Origin: Pseudomonas sp. LS-2
Lineage (GTDB): Bacteria > Pseudomonadota > Gammaproteobacteria > Pseudomonadales > Pseudomonadaceae
DNA: 46,484 nucleotides
Reading direction: 5' to 3'
Assembly: GCF_003605735.1 (NCBI RefSeq)
Contig: NZ_QXTJ01000022.1
Location: 3,352 to 49,835, forward strand
Of this stretch, positions 1-8,200 are shown piece after piece (the stretch's first letter is position 1; each line of letters starts with the position of its first letter). A model generated the notes under the pieces. It was not told where the DNA came from, did not search any database, and saw nothing but the letters and a program-made list of their open reading frames with translations. A program made the translations under genes and the position numbers.

Positions 1-1082
1 CGTGTGATGAGCCGGGTGACCACCGCGCCGGGTTTGAACGCGCTCGGCGCGTTGCCGGTGACGTCGATGATCTGCGCCGGGGCCAGAATGGCACTGCTGC
101 TGAAACCACTCAGGCGGGTGCGGTCGTTGAGGTAAAGCTCGTGACGCAGACGGGCATAGAAGTAGCCGCTTTCGCTTTCGAGTTTTTCGTACTGATTGAA
201 TTTGTCGCCGAGCACGGTGTAGAGCTCGGCGTAGTGATAGGCCTCGCCGTAGGTTGTCGTCGAGCCCCGGCTCTGATCGACGTTGCTGTCCAGTCTGGCG
301 GCAGCGTTGCGCGGGTCGTAGGCGCGAAAATGGATGTTCTTCTCCACCACCTGATGGCTGACCTGCAAGCCCCACACCGCGTCCTCGCCGGTGCTCGCCA
401 GCCCCGATTGCGCCAGGTGCGGCATCTTCATGCCGGGGTTGAGGTAGTGACGCTGATCGTCGTTGAACTCGACCACCTCGAACAGCCCACTCTCGTTGGT
501 CCTGAAGCGAAACCAGATGCCGACCTCGGCGAGAATCCGGGTGATGAACGCCAGGTCGCTTTCACCGTACTGCATCACCTGTTCGCGGCGTGGGTATTCG
601 CGCAGCAGGTTGAACGAGAATTCATAGCCCTCGAATTCGTGCCGGCTGCGCAAAATTCTTGCGACGATCTCCGGCACCGACTGGTGCTGGTAAATGCGGT
701 ACTGGCGCCCGCGATCGAGCAGCGCCAGACGCGGCTGCATCACCACCGAATAGTGCGCCTCGTCCCGCGAGGCAGACAGCCGCTTGAACGCGGTGATCCT
801 GCCGCACAGCGTGCGCAGCGGTTTGACCTCGGGCACCGGCAGGCCGCGATAGACCTTGGGCAGCAGATGGGCCGCGACATGCAGGGTAAAACTGGCGTCG
901 CGGGCGAGCATCTGCTCTGGGCCGATGTCCAGATCGGACGAGGTGAATTCCACGCTGTAGCGAAATGGCTGGTTGAGTTGTTCGTCACCCTCGAAGGCGA
1001 GGACGTCGATAGGGGAATCGCAGCCGTCGATGTGCAGCTTGTGGCGGCTGTGGTCGAAGAAGGTCACGAGTCTGTCGAGCAT
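1..1082 (-). CDS. vgrG: T6SS spike protein VgrG (TssI), N-terminal part
   Basis: The minus-strand frame opens with MLDRLVTFFDHSRHKLHI and stays open for 360 codons to the window edge, so the 3' end is missing. The translation reads like the gp27-like base of VgrG: an early 'FRYSVEFTSSD' strand, 'LCGRITAF', 'YRIYQHQSVPEIVARIL', then 'MQYGESDLAFITRILAEVGIWFRF', which is the typical VgrG core. VgrG trimers cap the Hcp tube and carry effectors. The gp5-like needle and any C-terminal effector extension lie outside. The ATG overlaps the clpV stop in an ATGA arrangement, so the two genes are probably translationally coupled. The family call is firm; the effector load cannot be judged. Confidence 0.93.
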   Translation of the reverse strand, partial: MLDRLVTFFDHSRHKLHIDGCDSPIDVLAFEGDEQLNQPFRYSVEFTSSDLDIGPEQMLARDASFTLHVAAHLLPKVYRGLPVPEVKPLRTLCGRITAFKRLSASRDEAHYSVVMQPRLALLDRGRQYRIYQHQSVPEIVARILRSRHEFEGYEFSFNLLREYPRREQVMQYGESDLAFITRILAEVGIWFRFRTNESGLFEVVEFNDDQRHYLNPGMKMPHLAQSGLASTGEDAVWGLQVSHQVVEKNIHFRAYDPRNAAARLDSNVDQSRGSTTTYGEAYHYAELYTVLGDKFNQYEKLESESGYFYARLRHELYLNDRTRLSGFSSSAILAPAQIIDVTGNAPSAFKPGAVVTRLIT

Positions 1083-3751
1083 CAGCAGACCTCCGGAAGC
1101 GTGGTGGTGTCGCTGGCGTCGCAGGCATCACCGAACTCGATGATGACGCCCTCCTCGTCGCTGTAGCCGAGGGTCACATCGCGGGTGTGCACGCGGGCGG
1201 CCTGGCGCTCCAGCAATTGCTGGCTGAGCACCGGAAGAATCTGTTGATTCAACAGACTGTCGATGTTGCGTGCGCCGCTGTCGGGCAACAGGCAGGCGGT
1301 GACCAGCGCATCGTGCAAGCCTTCATCGATTCGGCACTCAAGGGCGTAATGTCGCCTCAGGCGCTGCACCACCTTGTGCAGTTTGAGCACGACAATGCGC
1401 TTGAGCGCCGTGGCGTTTAGCGGGCGATAGATCAGGGTCTGGAAGCGCGCCAGCAGCGCGGGCTGGAAGTGCTCGCGAAGCACCGGTCGCAGACGTTCTT
1501 GCAGCGTGCTGTCCGGGGCATTGGGCTCTGTCTGCAGATGGCTTTGCAGCAGGTCGCTGCCCAGGTTGGAAGTCATGACGATGACGGTGTTGCGGAAGTC
1601 GATTTCACGACCTTCACCGTCGCGCATGAAGCCACGGTCGAAGACCTGGTAAAACAGGTTCAGCACATCGCGGTGGGCTTTTTCCACTTCATCGAGCAGC
1701 ACGACACTGTAGGGCCGTTGCCGCACCGCTTCGGTCAGCACACCGCCCTGGCCATACCCGACGTAACCCGGTGGCGAGCCCTTGAGCTGGCTGACGGTGT
1801 GGGCTTCCTGATACTCGGACAGGTTGAGGGTGATCAGCGACTTTTCGCCACCGAACAGAATGTCTGCCAGGGCCAGCGCGGTTTCGGTTTTACCGATGCC
1901 GCTGCTACCGACTAACAGGAATACGCCCAACGGTGCAGCGTCGTCGGTCAGACCGGCGCTGGCTGCGCGCAATCGCTGCGCCAGGGCGTCCAGCGCCTGG
2001 TCCTGACCGATGACCCGATCGGTCAGACGGCGCTCCAGGGTCAACAGGCTGGTCTGTTCATCCTTGAGCAGGCTGCCCAACGGAACGCCCGTCCAGTCGG
2101 CGATCACTTCGGCGACACTGCGAGCGGTCACGTCGAGGCAAAGCAGCGGGCTGTCCCCTTGAACCTCATCCAGGCGCTGTTGCAGCGGTGCGCAGGATTG
2201 CACCGCACACGCCTGCATCTGACGGGCGTCGAACAGTTGCCGAATCAGATCCTGCTCACGGGTGTATTGCTGCTGCAACTGCGTCAGTTCGCGGTCCAGC
2301 GCGGCCTGTTGTACCGCGATCATCGACAGGCGTTCATCGGCGCCTCTGCCGCTGACCCGTGCGTCGTGCTCCAGCGCCTCCCTTTCCAGTGCCAACCCTG
2401 CTTGCCGAGCCTTGAGCCGCACCAGTGCCTGGGGCTCGCAATCGAGACTCATGCGAACCCGGGCGCTGGCGGTGTCGAGCAGGTCGACGGCCTTGTCCGG
2501 CAATTGCCGGCCGGGCAAGTAGCGACGCGACAGCAGCACGGCGGCCTGGATCGCCGCATCGTGAATATGCACGCCGTGATGACGGGCGTAACGGGCTTTC
2601 AGGCCACGCAGCATGAGCGTTGCGCTGGCGTCGTCAGGCTCCTGGACCTTGATCATCTGAAAGCGTCGTTCGAGCGCCGCATCGCGCTCGAAATACTGTT
2701 TGTATTCGCTCCAGGTGGTGGCGGCGATGGTGCGCAGTTCGCCTCGGGCCAGGGCCGGTTTGAGCAGGTTCGCCGCATCGGCGCCGCCTGCCTGGTTGCC
2801 GGCACCGATCAGGGTATGGGCTTCATCGATGAACAGCAGAATCGGGGGCTGGGCGTTCTGCACCGCCTCGATGATTTTTTTCAGGCGCTGTTCGAACTCG
2901 CCCTTCACTCCCGCGCCCGCCTGCAAGAGTCCCAGATCCAGGGTGCGCACACTGACCGGTTTGAGACTGTCCGGCACGTTGCCCTGGACGATACGCAGCG
3001 CCAGACCTTCGACCAGCGCGGTCTTGCCGACACCCGGTTCACCGACCAGGATCGGGTTGTTCTTGCGGCGACGACTGAGCACGTCGATGACCTGACGGAT
3101 CTCGTCGTCGCGTCCGAAGACAGGATCGATTTCGCCCCGTCGGGCCTTGGCGGTCATGTCGTGTGTGAACGGGTCCAGCAGCGCATCGGAGGATCGATCG
3201 GCAACTGTCTCGCCCACCGCCACGCCCTCCTCATTTGGCGCTGAGGGTTGAAATTCGTATTCGCGATCTTGCGCGTCGGGGCGCTCGTCGGAGTGTTGAT
3301 CGAGCAGAGAAAACAATGGCTGCAACTGCGCGTCACTCAGGCTGAGCAACGGCCAGGCCGCCTCGCACACCAGCAGTTCGGGGGTGTCAATCAGCGCCGC
3401 GAGCACATGGGCCGAGCGCAGGTGCTGAACGTCCCCGTCGAGCGAGGCGCGCAGCCAGGCGTTCTTGATCAGTCGCTGCAAGCGGTCACACAACTGCGGC
3501 TTGCTTTGCACGGTTCTGGGCAGGCTGTCCAGGTGGCTCAGCAGTCCGTTCCACAGCGCGTCCATGTCCCACTCGTAACGGCGCACGATATGCACCAGGT
3601 CGCCCTCGCCCTGCCCCAGCAGTTTGAGGAGCCAGTGCTCGATGCTGATCTTCCCGTGGCCCCGACTCTGACACAGCGACGCCGCTGCGCTGAGCGCCTG
3701 CGCACAGTAGGGGTTGAGACGGCGGAGCAAACGCGAGGCGTTCTGTGCCAT
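1082..3751 (-). CDS. clpV: T6SS sheath-disassembly AAA+ ATPase ClpV (TssH)
   Basis: This cytoplasmic unfoldase recycles the contracted TssB/TssC sheath. The 889-aa protein has a Clp N-domain (about residues 10-150) and two AAA+ modules. The first has Walker A GEPGVGKT at 237-244 and Walker B LLFIDEAH at 305-312; the second has Walker A GSSGIGKT at 615-622 followed by VVLLDEVEKAH. Length and layout fit the ClpB/ClpV family, and the T6SS context picks ClpV. The frame is open 17 codons further upstream, but MAQNASRLL is preferred because AAGGA lies about 9 bases before it and the N-domain starts there. It follows hcp after a 152-bp gap and overlaps vgrG by the ATGA junction. Confidence 0.96.
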   Translation of the reverse strand: MAQNASRLLRRLNPYCAQALSAAASLCQSRGHGKISIEHWLLKLLGQGEGDLVHIVRRYEWDMDALWNGLLSHLDSLPRTVQSKPQLCDRLQRLIKNAWLRASLDGDVQHLRSAHVLAALIDTPELLVCEAAWPLLSLSDAQLQPLFSLLDQHSDERPDAQDREYEFQPSAPNEEGVAVGETVADRSSDALLDPFTHDMTAKARRGEIDPVFGRDDEIRQVIDVLSRRRKNNPILVGEPGVGKTALVEGLALRIVQGNVPDSLKPVSVRTLDLGLLQAGAGVKGEFEQRLKKIIEAVQNAQPPILLFIDEAHTLIGAGNQAGGADAANLLKPALARGELRTIAATTWSEYKQYFERDAALERRFQMIKVQEPDDASATLMLRGLKARYARHHGVHIHDAAIQAAVLLSRRYLPGRQLPDKAVDLLDTASARVRMSLDCEPQALVRLKARQAGLALEREALEHDARVSGRGADERLSMIAVQQAALDRELTQLQQQYTREQDLIRQLFDARQMQACAVQSCAPLQQRLDEVQGDSPLLCLDVTARSVAEVIADWTGVPLGSLLKDEQTSLLTLERRLTDRVIGQDQALDALAQRLRAASAGLTDDAAPLGVFLLVGSSGIGKTETALALADILFGGEKSLITLNLSEYQEAHTVSQLKGSPPGYVGYGQGGVLTEAVRQRPYSVVLLDEVEKAHRDVLNLFYQVFDRGFMRDGEGREIDFRNTVIVMTSNLGSDLLQSHLQTEPNAPDSTLQERLRPVLREHFQPALLARFQTLIYRPLNATALKRIVVLKLHKVVQRLRRHYALECRIDEGLHDALVTACLLPDSGARNIDSLLNQQILPVLSQQLLERQAARVHTRDVTLGYSDEEGVIIEFGDACDASDTTTLPEVC

Positions 3752-3866
3752 TGGAATTCGTCCTTGTCGTTGCTGGCTGTGAGCAATCGCCACAGCCAGC
3801 ATCAGGTTGAAATGCGCTGCATCGGTCCGGGGCTTGTTGAAGCGAGCCCGGCCCGGCGCAGCGGAA

Positions 3867-3894
3867 ACCGGCAGGCGAACACGCGCCTGCCGGT
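3867..3894 (-). terminator. Perfect stem-loop just downstream of hcp
   Basis: ACCGGCAGGCG and CGCCTGCCGGT form an 11-bp perfect stem with a 6-base loop. It starts about 10 bases after the hcp stop, in the only large gap of the T6SS operon (3752-3903). In the direction of transcription the stem is followed by only three T residues, so it may be a partial terminator or an mRNA-stabilising 3' hairpin that lets hcp exceed clpV and vgrG. The structure is seen directly; its function is inferred. Confidence 0.6.
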
Positions 3895-3903
3895 GATGGC
3901 CTA

Positions 3904-4395
3904 TCAGGCCGTCTGGCGTTCGTTCCAGGCGTCGGAGTGGATGATGTTGCCGTCCTTGTAGGTCCAGGTGATCTTCTCGTAGCGCAGTTCGACGGTTTCC
4001 AGGTGGTTGTGCTTCTCCTTGGTCGGGTCCTTGACGTCATGCATCTTCGGTGCGACGCGAACCACCTTCACGTTCTCGAGCAGCGTGTTGAAGTACTCGA
4101 CCTCCTGCCCGGCGTCGTCGATGCGGTACCACTTGAACTCCGCACTCTTGAGGGTCTGCCCGGTGCCCACCGCCTTGTAGAGGTACGGGCTGCTGGCATC
4201 GATTTCCTTGGTGAACAGGAACGGCGTATGCACCCGCGCGCCCGTCAACTTGCCGGTGTTGTTGTCGGTGGGGATGTAGACGCTGTGGTCCTGAGCGACC
4301 ACCTCGACGCTGCCCTCGCGGGACTGCACATTGACCGAACCCTTGATGTCCGCACCGCCGTCATCTTTCAGCCACAGGTAAACGGGAATTGCCAT
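3904..4395 (-). CDS. hcp: T6SS inner-tube protein Hcp (TssD)
   Basis: Hcp forms stacked hexameric rings that make the secreted inner tube. The protein is 163 aa, the usual size, and begins MAIPVYLWLKDDGGADIKGS, a characteristic Hcp start; 'TPFLFTKEIDASSPYLYKAV' and the C-terminal 'LETVELRYEKITWTYKDGN' are also family-typical. The frame extends upstream, but the chosen ATG has a GGAG site 6 bases before it and no homology lies further up. It sits 14 bp after the OmpA-like gene. A strong stem-loop follows the stop. Confidence 0.96.
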   Translation of the reverse strand: MAIPVYLWLKDDGGADIKGSVNVQSREGSVEVVAQDHSVYIPTDNNTGKLTGARVHTPFLFTKEIDASSPYLYKAVGTGQTLKSAEFKWYRIDDAGQEVEYFNTLLENVKVVRVAPKMHDVKDPTKEKHNHLETVELRYEKITWTYKDGNIIHSDAWNERQTA

Positions 4396-4409
4396 TTGAA
4401 GCTCCTTTT

Positions 4410-6143
4410 TCACGGTTGAGTGGTCGCCAAAGGCGCCACAGGTTGTCTGTCCGGCGCGGAGAAAAGCAGCTCGCACGCGCCCTCTTCCCGCACCAGACGG
4501 ATATCGACGCGACGGTTGGCCGCGCGTCCTTGAAGGGTTTCGTTACTGGCGACCGGTTGACTGGCACCCAGGCCCTGCACGGCAAAGCAGCTGTCGGGAA
4601 TGCCTCCCATGCGTTGCATCCAGTCGCGCACCGCTTCGGCACGCGCACGGGACAGGGCCAGATTGCGGACTGGATTGCCGGTGGCGTCGGTGTGACCGGT
4701 GATCACGATCAACCAGCCGGCACGCACCTTGATGTTGACCAGCGCGTCGATCAGCACCCTGGCGGCGTCCGGCTTGAAGTCGGCCCGGCCGGAATGAAAC
4801 AGCGACAGGCTGTCCAGGCGCACCGGTCGTGAAGGTTCCGCAACCGGCTCCGGGGTCGGCGGGCTGTATCCAGTGATCGCCTCCCAGACCGGCGCTCGCA
4901 GTCGTTCTGCGCGGTACAGCCCCAAGGCCATCGACAGCGGCTCGCCGTGGCGGTAGTGATCGTCCAGACGCCGAGCGTCCTCGCGCAGCGCCGCCAGCGC
5001 GTCTTCGAGCAAAGCCAGTTGAGGGGGATTGCGGTCGCTCAGCGAGTACACCGAGGCGTAGCGGCTCAGATCGTCACTGACCTCGCGCATCAGCCGCGTG
5101 TTCTGCCAGGCCGAATTGATCAGCGCGACCACTGCCGCCGCCGTGAACATCCACAGGGCGATGATCCCGGCGCGCCGCCTGGCCGTGTCACCGCCGTGCC
5201 TGGGCAGCAGCGCCAGGACGGGGTCTGGAAACGGCACTGGCGTGACGTTGTCGGGCGCTCGCCCACCGCCGGCCAGTACACCGGTTCTGTCGATCAGCCA
5301 ACGTTCCCAGAGGCTGCCCGCGTGACTGTCGCCCATCGCCGGAACCAGGGTGATCGCCCACGAGACGGGAAGGTCAATGCGATGTCGCCCCGGCATCGTC
5401 AGGTGCGATACCACCGCCAGGTTCAACCAGCTCACCAGACTTCTGAGCTGAACAATGGTCTGCAGGCGTCGCGCCCGATCCGCGCCATTACCCGCCTGCT
5501 CTTGCCATGCCTCGACGCTGAGAACTTCGCCGTTGAGTCGCACGTTCGGCGCGGGCCCGGCGGTCTCCCAACTGAACCAGACGCTTTCGCTGCACTGGGT
5601 TTGCAGGTAACTGATCAGGACCAGCGGCAGCGACAGAGCCCGCCGGCGGGCCAGGATCAGTTGGTGGTACAGCGCACGCAGTTGTCCTGCCAGAACGGCC
5701 TGGTCCGAATGCTGCTGCGGATCGACGATGAGCATCACGCTCAGCTGTCGCCCCCAATCCGGCCGAAGGGTGAGCAGACTGGCGACCATGTCCGGCAGAC
5801 GCTGCACCTCCGCCACGCGGACATAACACCCCTGACGGGTCACTCGCAGCGCTGCCTGCCCAACCGCGCGTTCATCGAACAACCCGGGGGGCACCACCCC
5901 ACAGACCAGAATCACGGGTCGACGGTAGCCTGGCGCCGGCAGCGCGGCGAAACCGGACAACGGCAAGGACTGTTGCCGACGCCGCACACGTCGCTTCACC
6001 GACCGCCCTGCAACAGCGATCACTGCCACGACCATGACCATCGTGCCCAGCCGTATCGGCGTGGGCAGCGCGAGCAACGCCAGCAGCGCCAACGCCAAGG
6101 TGCCGCCCCACAGGACAAGCCCGTAAATCAGTCTGGCTGTCAT
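4410..6143 (-). CDS. T6SS-associated membrane protein with OmpA-like C-terminal domain (IcmF-like body)
   Basis: The 577-aa protein has two N-terminal membrane segments (about 6-26 and 31-47), a basic stretch, a cytoplasmic region of about 280 residues, a third membrane segment (about 326-345), a short periplasmic helical stretch, and an OmpA/MotB-type peptidoglycan-binding domain (about 446-551) with GHTD at 483-486 and NRRVDI at 543-548. The membrane layout and the 'ALGLYRAERLRAPVWEA' stretch near 406 recall TssM/IcmF, so it may be a shortened IcmF-like body fused to a wall anchor. It lies 7 bp after tssL, consistent with a trans-envelope complex role like TagL. The OmpA domain is clear; the IcmF relation is inference. 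Confidence 0.85.
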   Translation of the reverse strand: MTARLIYGLVLWGGTLALALLALLALPTPIRLGTMVMVVAVIAVAGRSVKRRVRRRQQSLPLSGFAALPAPGYRRPVILVCGVVPPGLFDERAVGQAALRVTRQGCYVRVAEVQRLPDMVASLLTLRPDWGRQLSVMLIVDPQQHSDQAVLAGQLRALYHQLILARRRALSLPLVLISYLQTQCSESVWFSWETAGPAPNVRLNGEVLSVEAWQEQAGNGADRARRLQTIVQLRSLVSWLNLAVVSHLTMPGRHRIDLPVSWAITLVPAMGDSHAGSLWERWLIDRTGVLAGGGRAPDNVTPVPFPDPVLALLPRHGGDTARRRAGIIALWMFTAAAVVALINSAWQNTRLMREVSDDLSRYASVYSLSDRNPPQLALLEDALAALREDARRLDDHYRHGEPLSMALGLYRAERLRAPVWEAITGYSPPTPEPVAEPSRPVRLDSLSLFHSGRADFKPDAARVLIDALVNIKVRAGWLIVITGHTDATGNPVRNLALSRARAEAVRDWMQRMGGIPDSCFAVQGLGASQPVASNETLQGRAANRRVDIRLVREEGACELLFSAPDRQPVAPLATTQP

Positions 6144-6150
6144 CGGCCCG

Positions 6151-6825
6151 TCACCCCTGACCTGTCGCGAGGGCGGCGATCTGCCGCGCCAGCAGCTGGT
6201 CGAGCCCCCACCAGACCAGGGTCAGCACCAGTACGGCGATGACGCTGTGCATGGCGAACGAGCGCCAGATCGGGTTGTGCTGTCCGGTCCGAGCTGCCGT
6301 TGGCAAGGCCTGATCGACGCTCAACGGGGCCACTCGCGCACTGAGTTCGCTCAGCAGTTGCTGGCGCTCCGGGTGATCGAGGTCCTTGTACCGACCGCGA
6401 AAGCCCAGCATCAGCAACCGGTGATAGACCGTGAGCACATGAGGATCAGGGGACGGTTCACGCAGGACCTGGCGCATCTCTTCATACAGAAACTCGCCCG
6501 CCTGATGGCGGCTGAAATAGCGCGCCTGCAGCGGTTCTGTCGCCCACAGGGCGCGAGCGTCCGGCCCGCCATGAAGCAGCACGGTTTCGTCGAGCAGCGC
6601 GCATTGGGCGTGACTGATCAGGGCAACGCTTTGCGAACTGGCATGGGCGCCCTCAAGTTGTTTGCGCACGCGGTTGATCTGCTCGATGCACAGGTCCTGG
6701 AGCGTCTGGCTGTCGATGACCCGGCCACCCTGTTTCAACCCGATGACCAACAGGTAGGTGTCCTGCAGCAGCAGGTCGGGCTCGACGTCCACGGCCTTGA
6801 TTGGCGTTTCGTTGAACAGGCTCAT
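6151..6825 (-). CDS. tssL: T6SS membrane-complex protein TssL (DotU/IcmH family)
   Basis: TssL is an inner-membrane subunit linking the baseplate to TssM. The 224-aa protein has the DotU cytoplasmic core, with 'CALLDETVLLH' and 'FYEEM'-like 'FLYEEMRQVL', then 'LMLGFRGRY', a hallmark of the family, and one C-terminal membrane helix (about 190-212). It has no C-terminal peptidoglycan-binding domain; that function appears to be supplied by the next gene. The start overlaps the tssK stop by 4 bp. Confidence 0.94.
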   Translation of the reverse strand: MSLFNETPIKAVDVEPDLLLQDTYLLVIGLKQGGRVIDSQTLQDLCIEQINRVRKQLEGAHASSQSVALISHAQCALLDETVLLHGGPDARALWATEPLQARYFSRHQAGEFLYEEMRQVLREPSPDPHVLTVYHRLLMLGFRGRYKDLDHPERQQLLSELSARVAPLSVDQALPTAARTGQHNPIWRSFAMHSVIAVLVLTLVWWGLDQLLARQIAALATGQG

Positions 6826-8177
6826 GTGCGCAGCACCGCGAACAGTTCAAGGCTGATGTCCGGCAGCGTGGCGGGTACATAGAACGCACAGACCCCTTGC
6901 GCCAGGACCGCCTGACCCTGAGGATCGCGCAGGTCGAGCACGAAATACTGGTTTTCCAGACGCAGCGGGATCGCGGCAGGAACGTGGCTGAGCGGTCGCA
7001 ACGGCACGCCGTCGAGGGCAACGTTGATGAGGTGGTCGACATCGTCGGGCGTGCCGACCTTGCACAGACGCGGGAACTGGGCCTGCAACTGCGCCGCCGA
7101 CTCGCGGCTGCGCACCGACAGATAGAAATCGGCCGAATCAGGCTCGCGCAATCGCGGGTCGTTCAGCGAAACCTTCCAGCGATTGCGACCGGTTTCTTCC
7201 AGTTCAAGTGCGATGACACGCGATGGCAGGCTGGCCTCCAGCAAGATCGATATCAGCCGGAACAGGGGTGGAAAAACGTCCTCCAGAGCGTTATGTCGAT
7301 AGACCGGGATGCTCTCGGCGTCGTGCTCCAGCGAGAAGGTCAGGAGAGCCCCGGCAAACCTGACCATCTCCAGATAGACCTGTTCTGGGTGCCGCGCCGG
7401 GTGATCGATGAGATCGGCCAGCACCGGCTGATAGGTGTTCAGGGCGTTGAGCAGCCAGAACAAGGACACATCCGCCACCGCGAAGTCGGCCATGCGCTGG
7501 TTGCTTTCGCGGCGCATGCCCATGAGGCGTTGACGCTTGGCCATCAGTTGGGTCAGTAGATTATCGAGGTGCGTGAGCAGGCCAGGGTGCCCGGCAAAAC
7601 TCAGCAGTGGCGCAACGTACCCGGCGTCCAGCGTCCAGATGCCCTGCCCGTCACGCAGCAGACGCGCAATCGGACAGGTGACGAAATTGGCGTTGTCGTC
7701 GCGGTCCAGACGAAGGCTGAGCACGTGCTCCAGCACCGCCACCGATTGCTCCTCGTCGCCCATCAGGTCCGGCACCGAGCGCCAGTCCCGGCGATAGCGC
7801 ACGGGCCTGTCGCCTTCGGCAACGTCGAACAGGCAGTTGTTGCCGTTGGCGTGCTCGAGCGGCAGCGCCAGCAATACGGTCAAGCCCTGCCCCGCCTCCA
7901 GCGGCAACGCGTCCAGTTCCAGCGCCAAAGGCAGGCGGTCGACCTGATCGGTGTCGATCAGCGTACCGTCAGGCAGGCGCAGGCGAATGAGCGACGCCTT
8001 GAGTTTGCCCAGGCGCAAGGCCTGAGCATCGAAAGTCACTGCACGCACACCCCACGGATGCACCAGTGAAAGGTAAGACAGACAGTCGTCGCTCCACGCC
8101 TCCCAGCGCGACTGCTGCTGGAATTGCTGCTGAGACAACACTGCGCCGGCGGCCCACAGAGGGCGGTCGATTTTCAT
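6822..8177 (-). CDS. tssK: T6SS baseplate protein TssK
   Basis: TssK trimers connect the baseplate to the TssL/TssM membrane complex. The 451-aa protein begins MKIDRPLWAAGAVLSQQQFQQQ, matching the family's 'W..G..L.PQHFQ' opening, and has the expected length. The first 'YLSLVHPWGVRAVTFD' strand and the central 'YVAPLLSFAGHPGLLTHL' segment are typical. It lies 23 bp after tssC and overlaps tssL by 4 bp, consistent with one transcript. Confidence 0.94.
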   Translation of the reverse strand: MKIDRPLWAAGAVLSQQQFQQQSRWEAWSDDCLSYLSLVHPWGVRAVTFDAQALRLGKLKASLIRLRLPDGTLIDTDQVDRLPLALELDALPLEAGQGLTVLLALPLEHANGNNCLFDVAEGDRPVRYRRDWRSVPDLMGDEEQSVAVLEHVLSLRLDRDDNANFVTCPIARLLRDGQGIWTLDAGYVAPLLSFAGHPGLLTHLDNLLTQLMAKRQRLMGMRRESNQRMADFAVADVSLFWLLNALNTYQPVLADLIDHPARHPEQVYLEMVRFAGALLTFSLEHDAESIPVYRHNALEDVFPPLFRLISILLEASLPSRVIALELEETGRNRWKVSLNDPRLREPDSADFYLSVRSRESAAQLQAQFPRLCKVGTPDDVDHLINVALDGVPLRPLSHVPAAIPLRLENQYFVLDLRDPQGQAVLAQGVCAFYVPATLPDISLELFAVLRT

Positions 8178-8200
8178 GATCGGAGCACCTTTGTCGGACG

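Noticed and set aside
141..1166. Long plus-strand frame opposite vgrG and the clpV end
   Set aside because: It is antisense to a clear VgrG frame, has no family resemblance, and arises from GC-rich codon bias.
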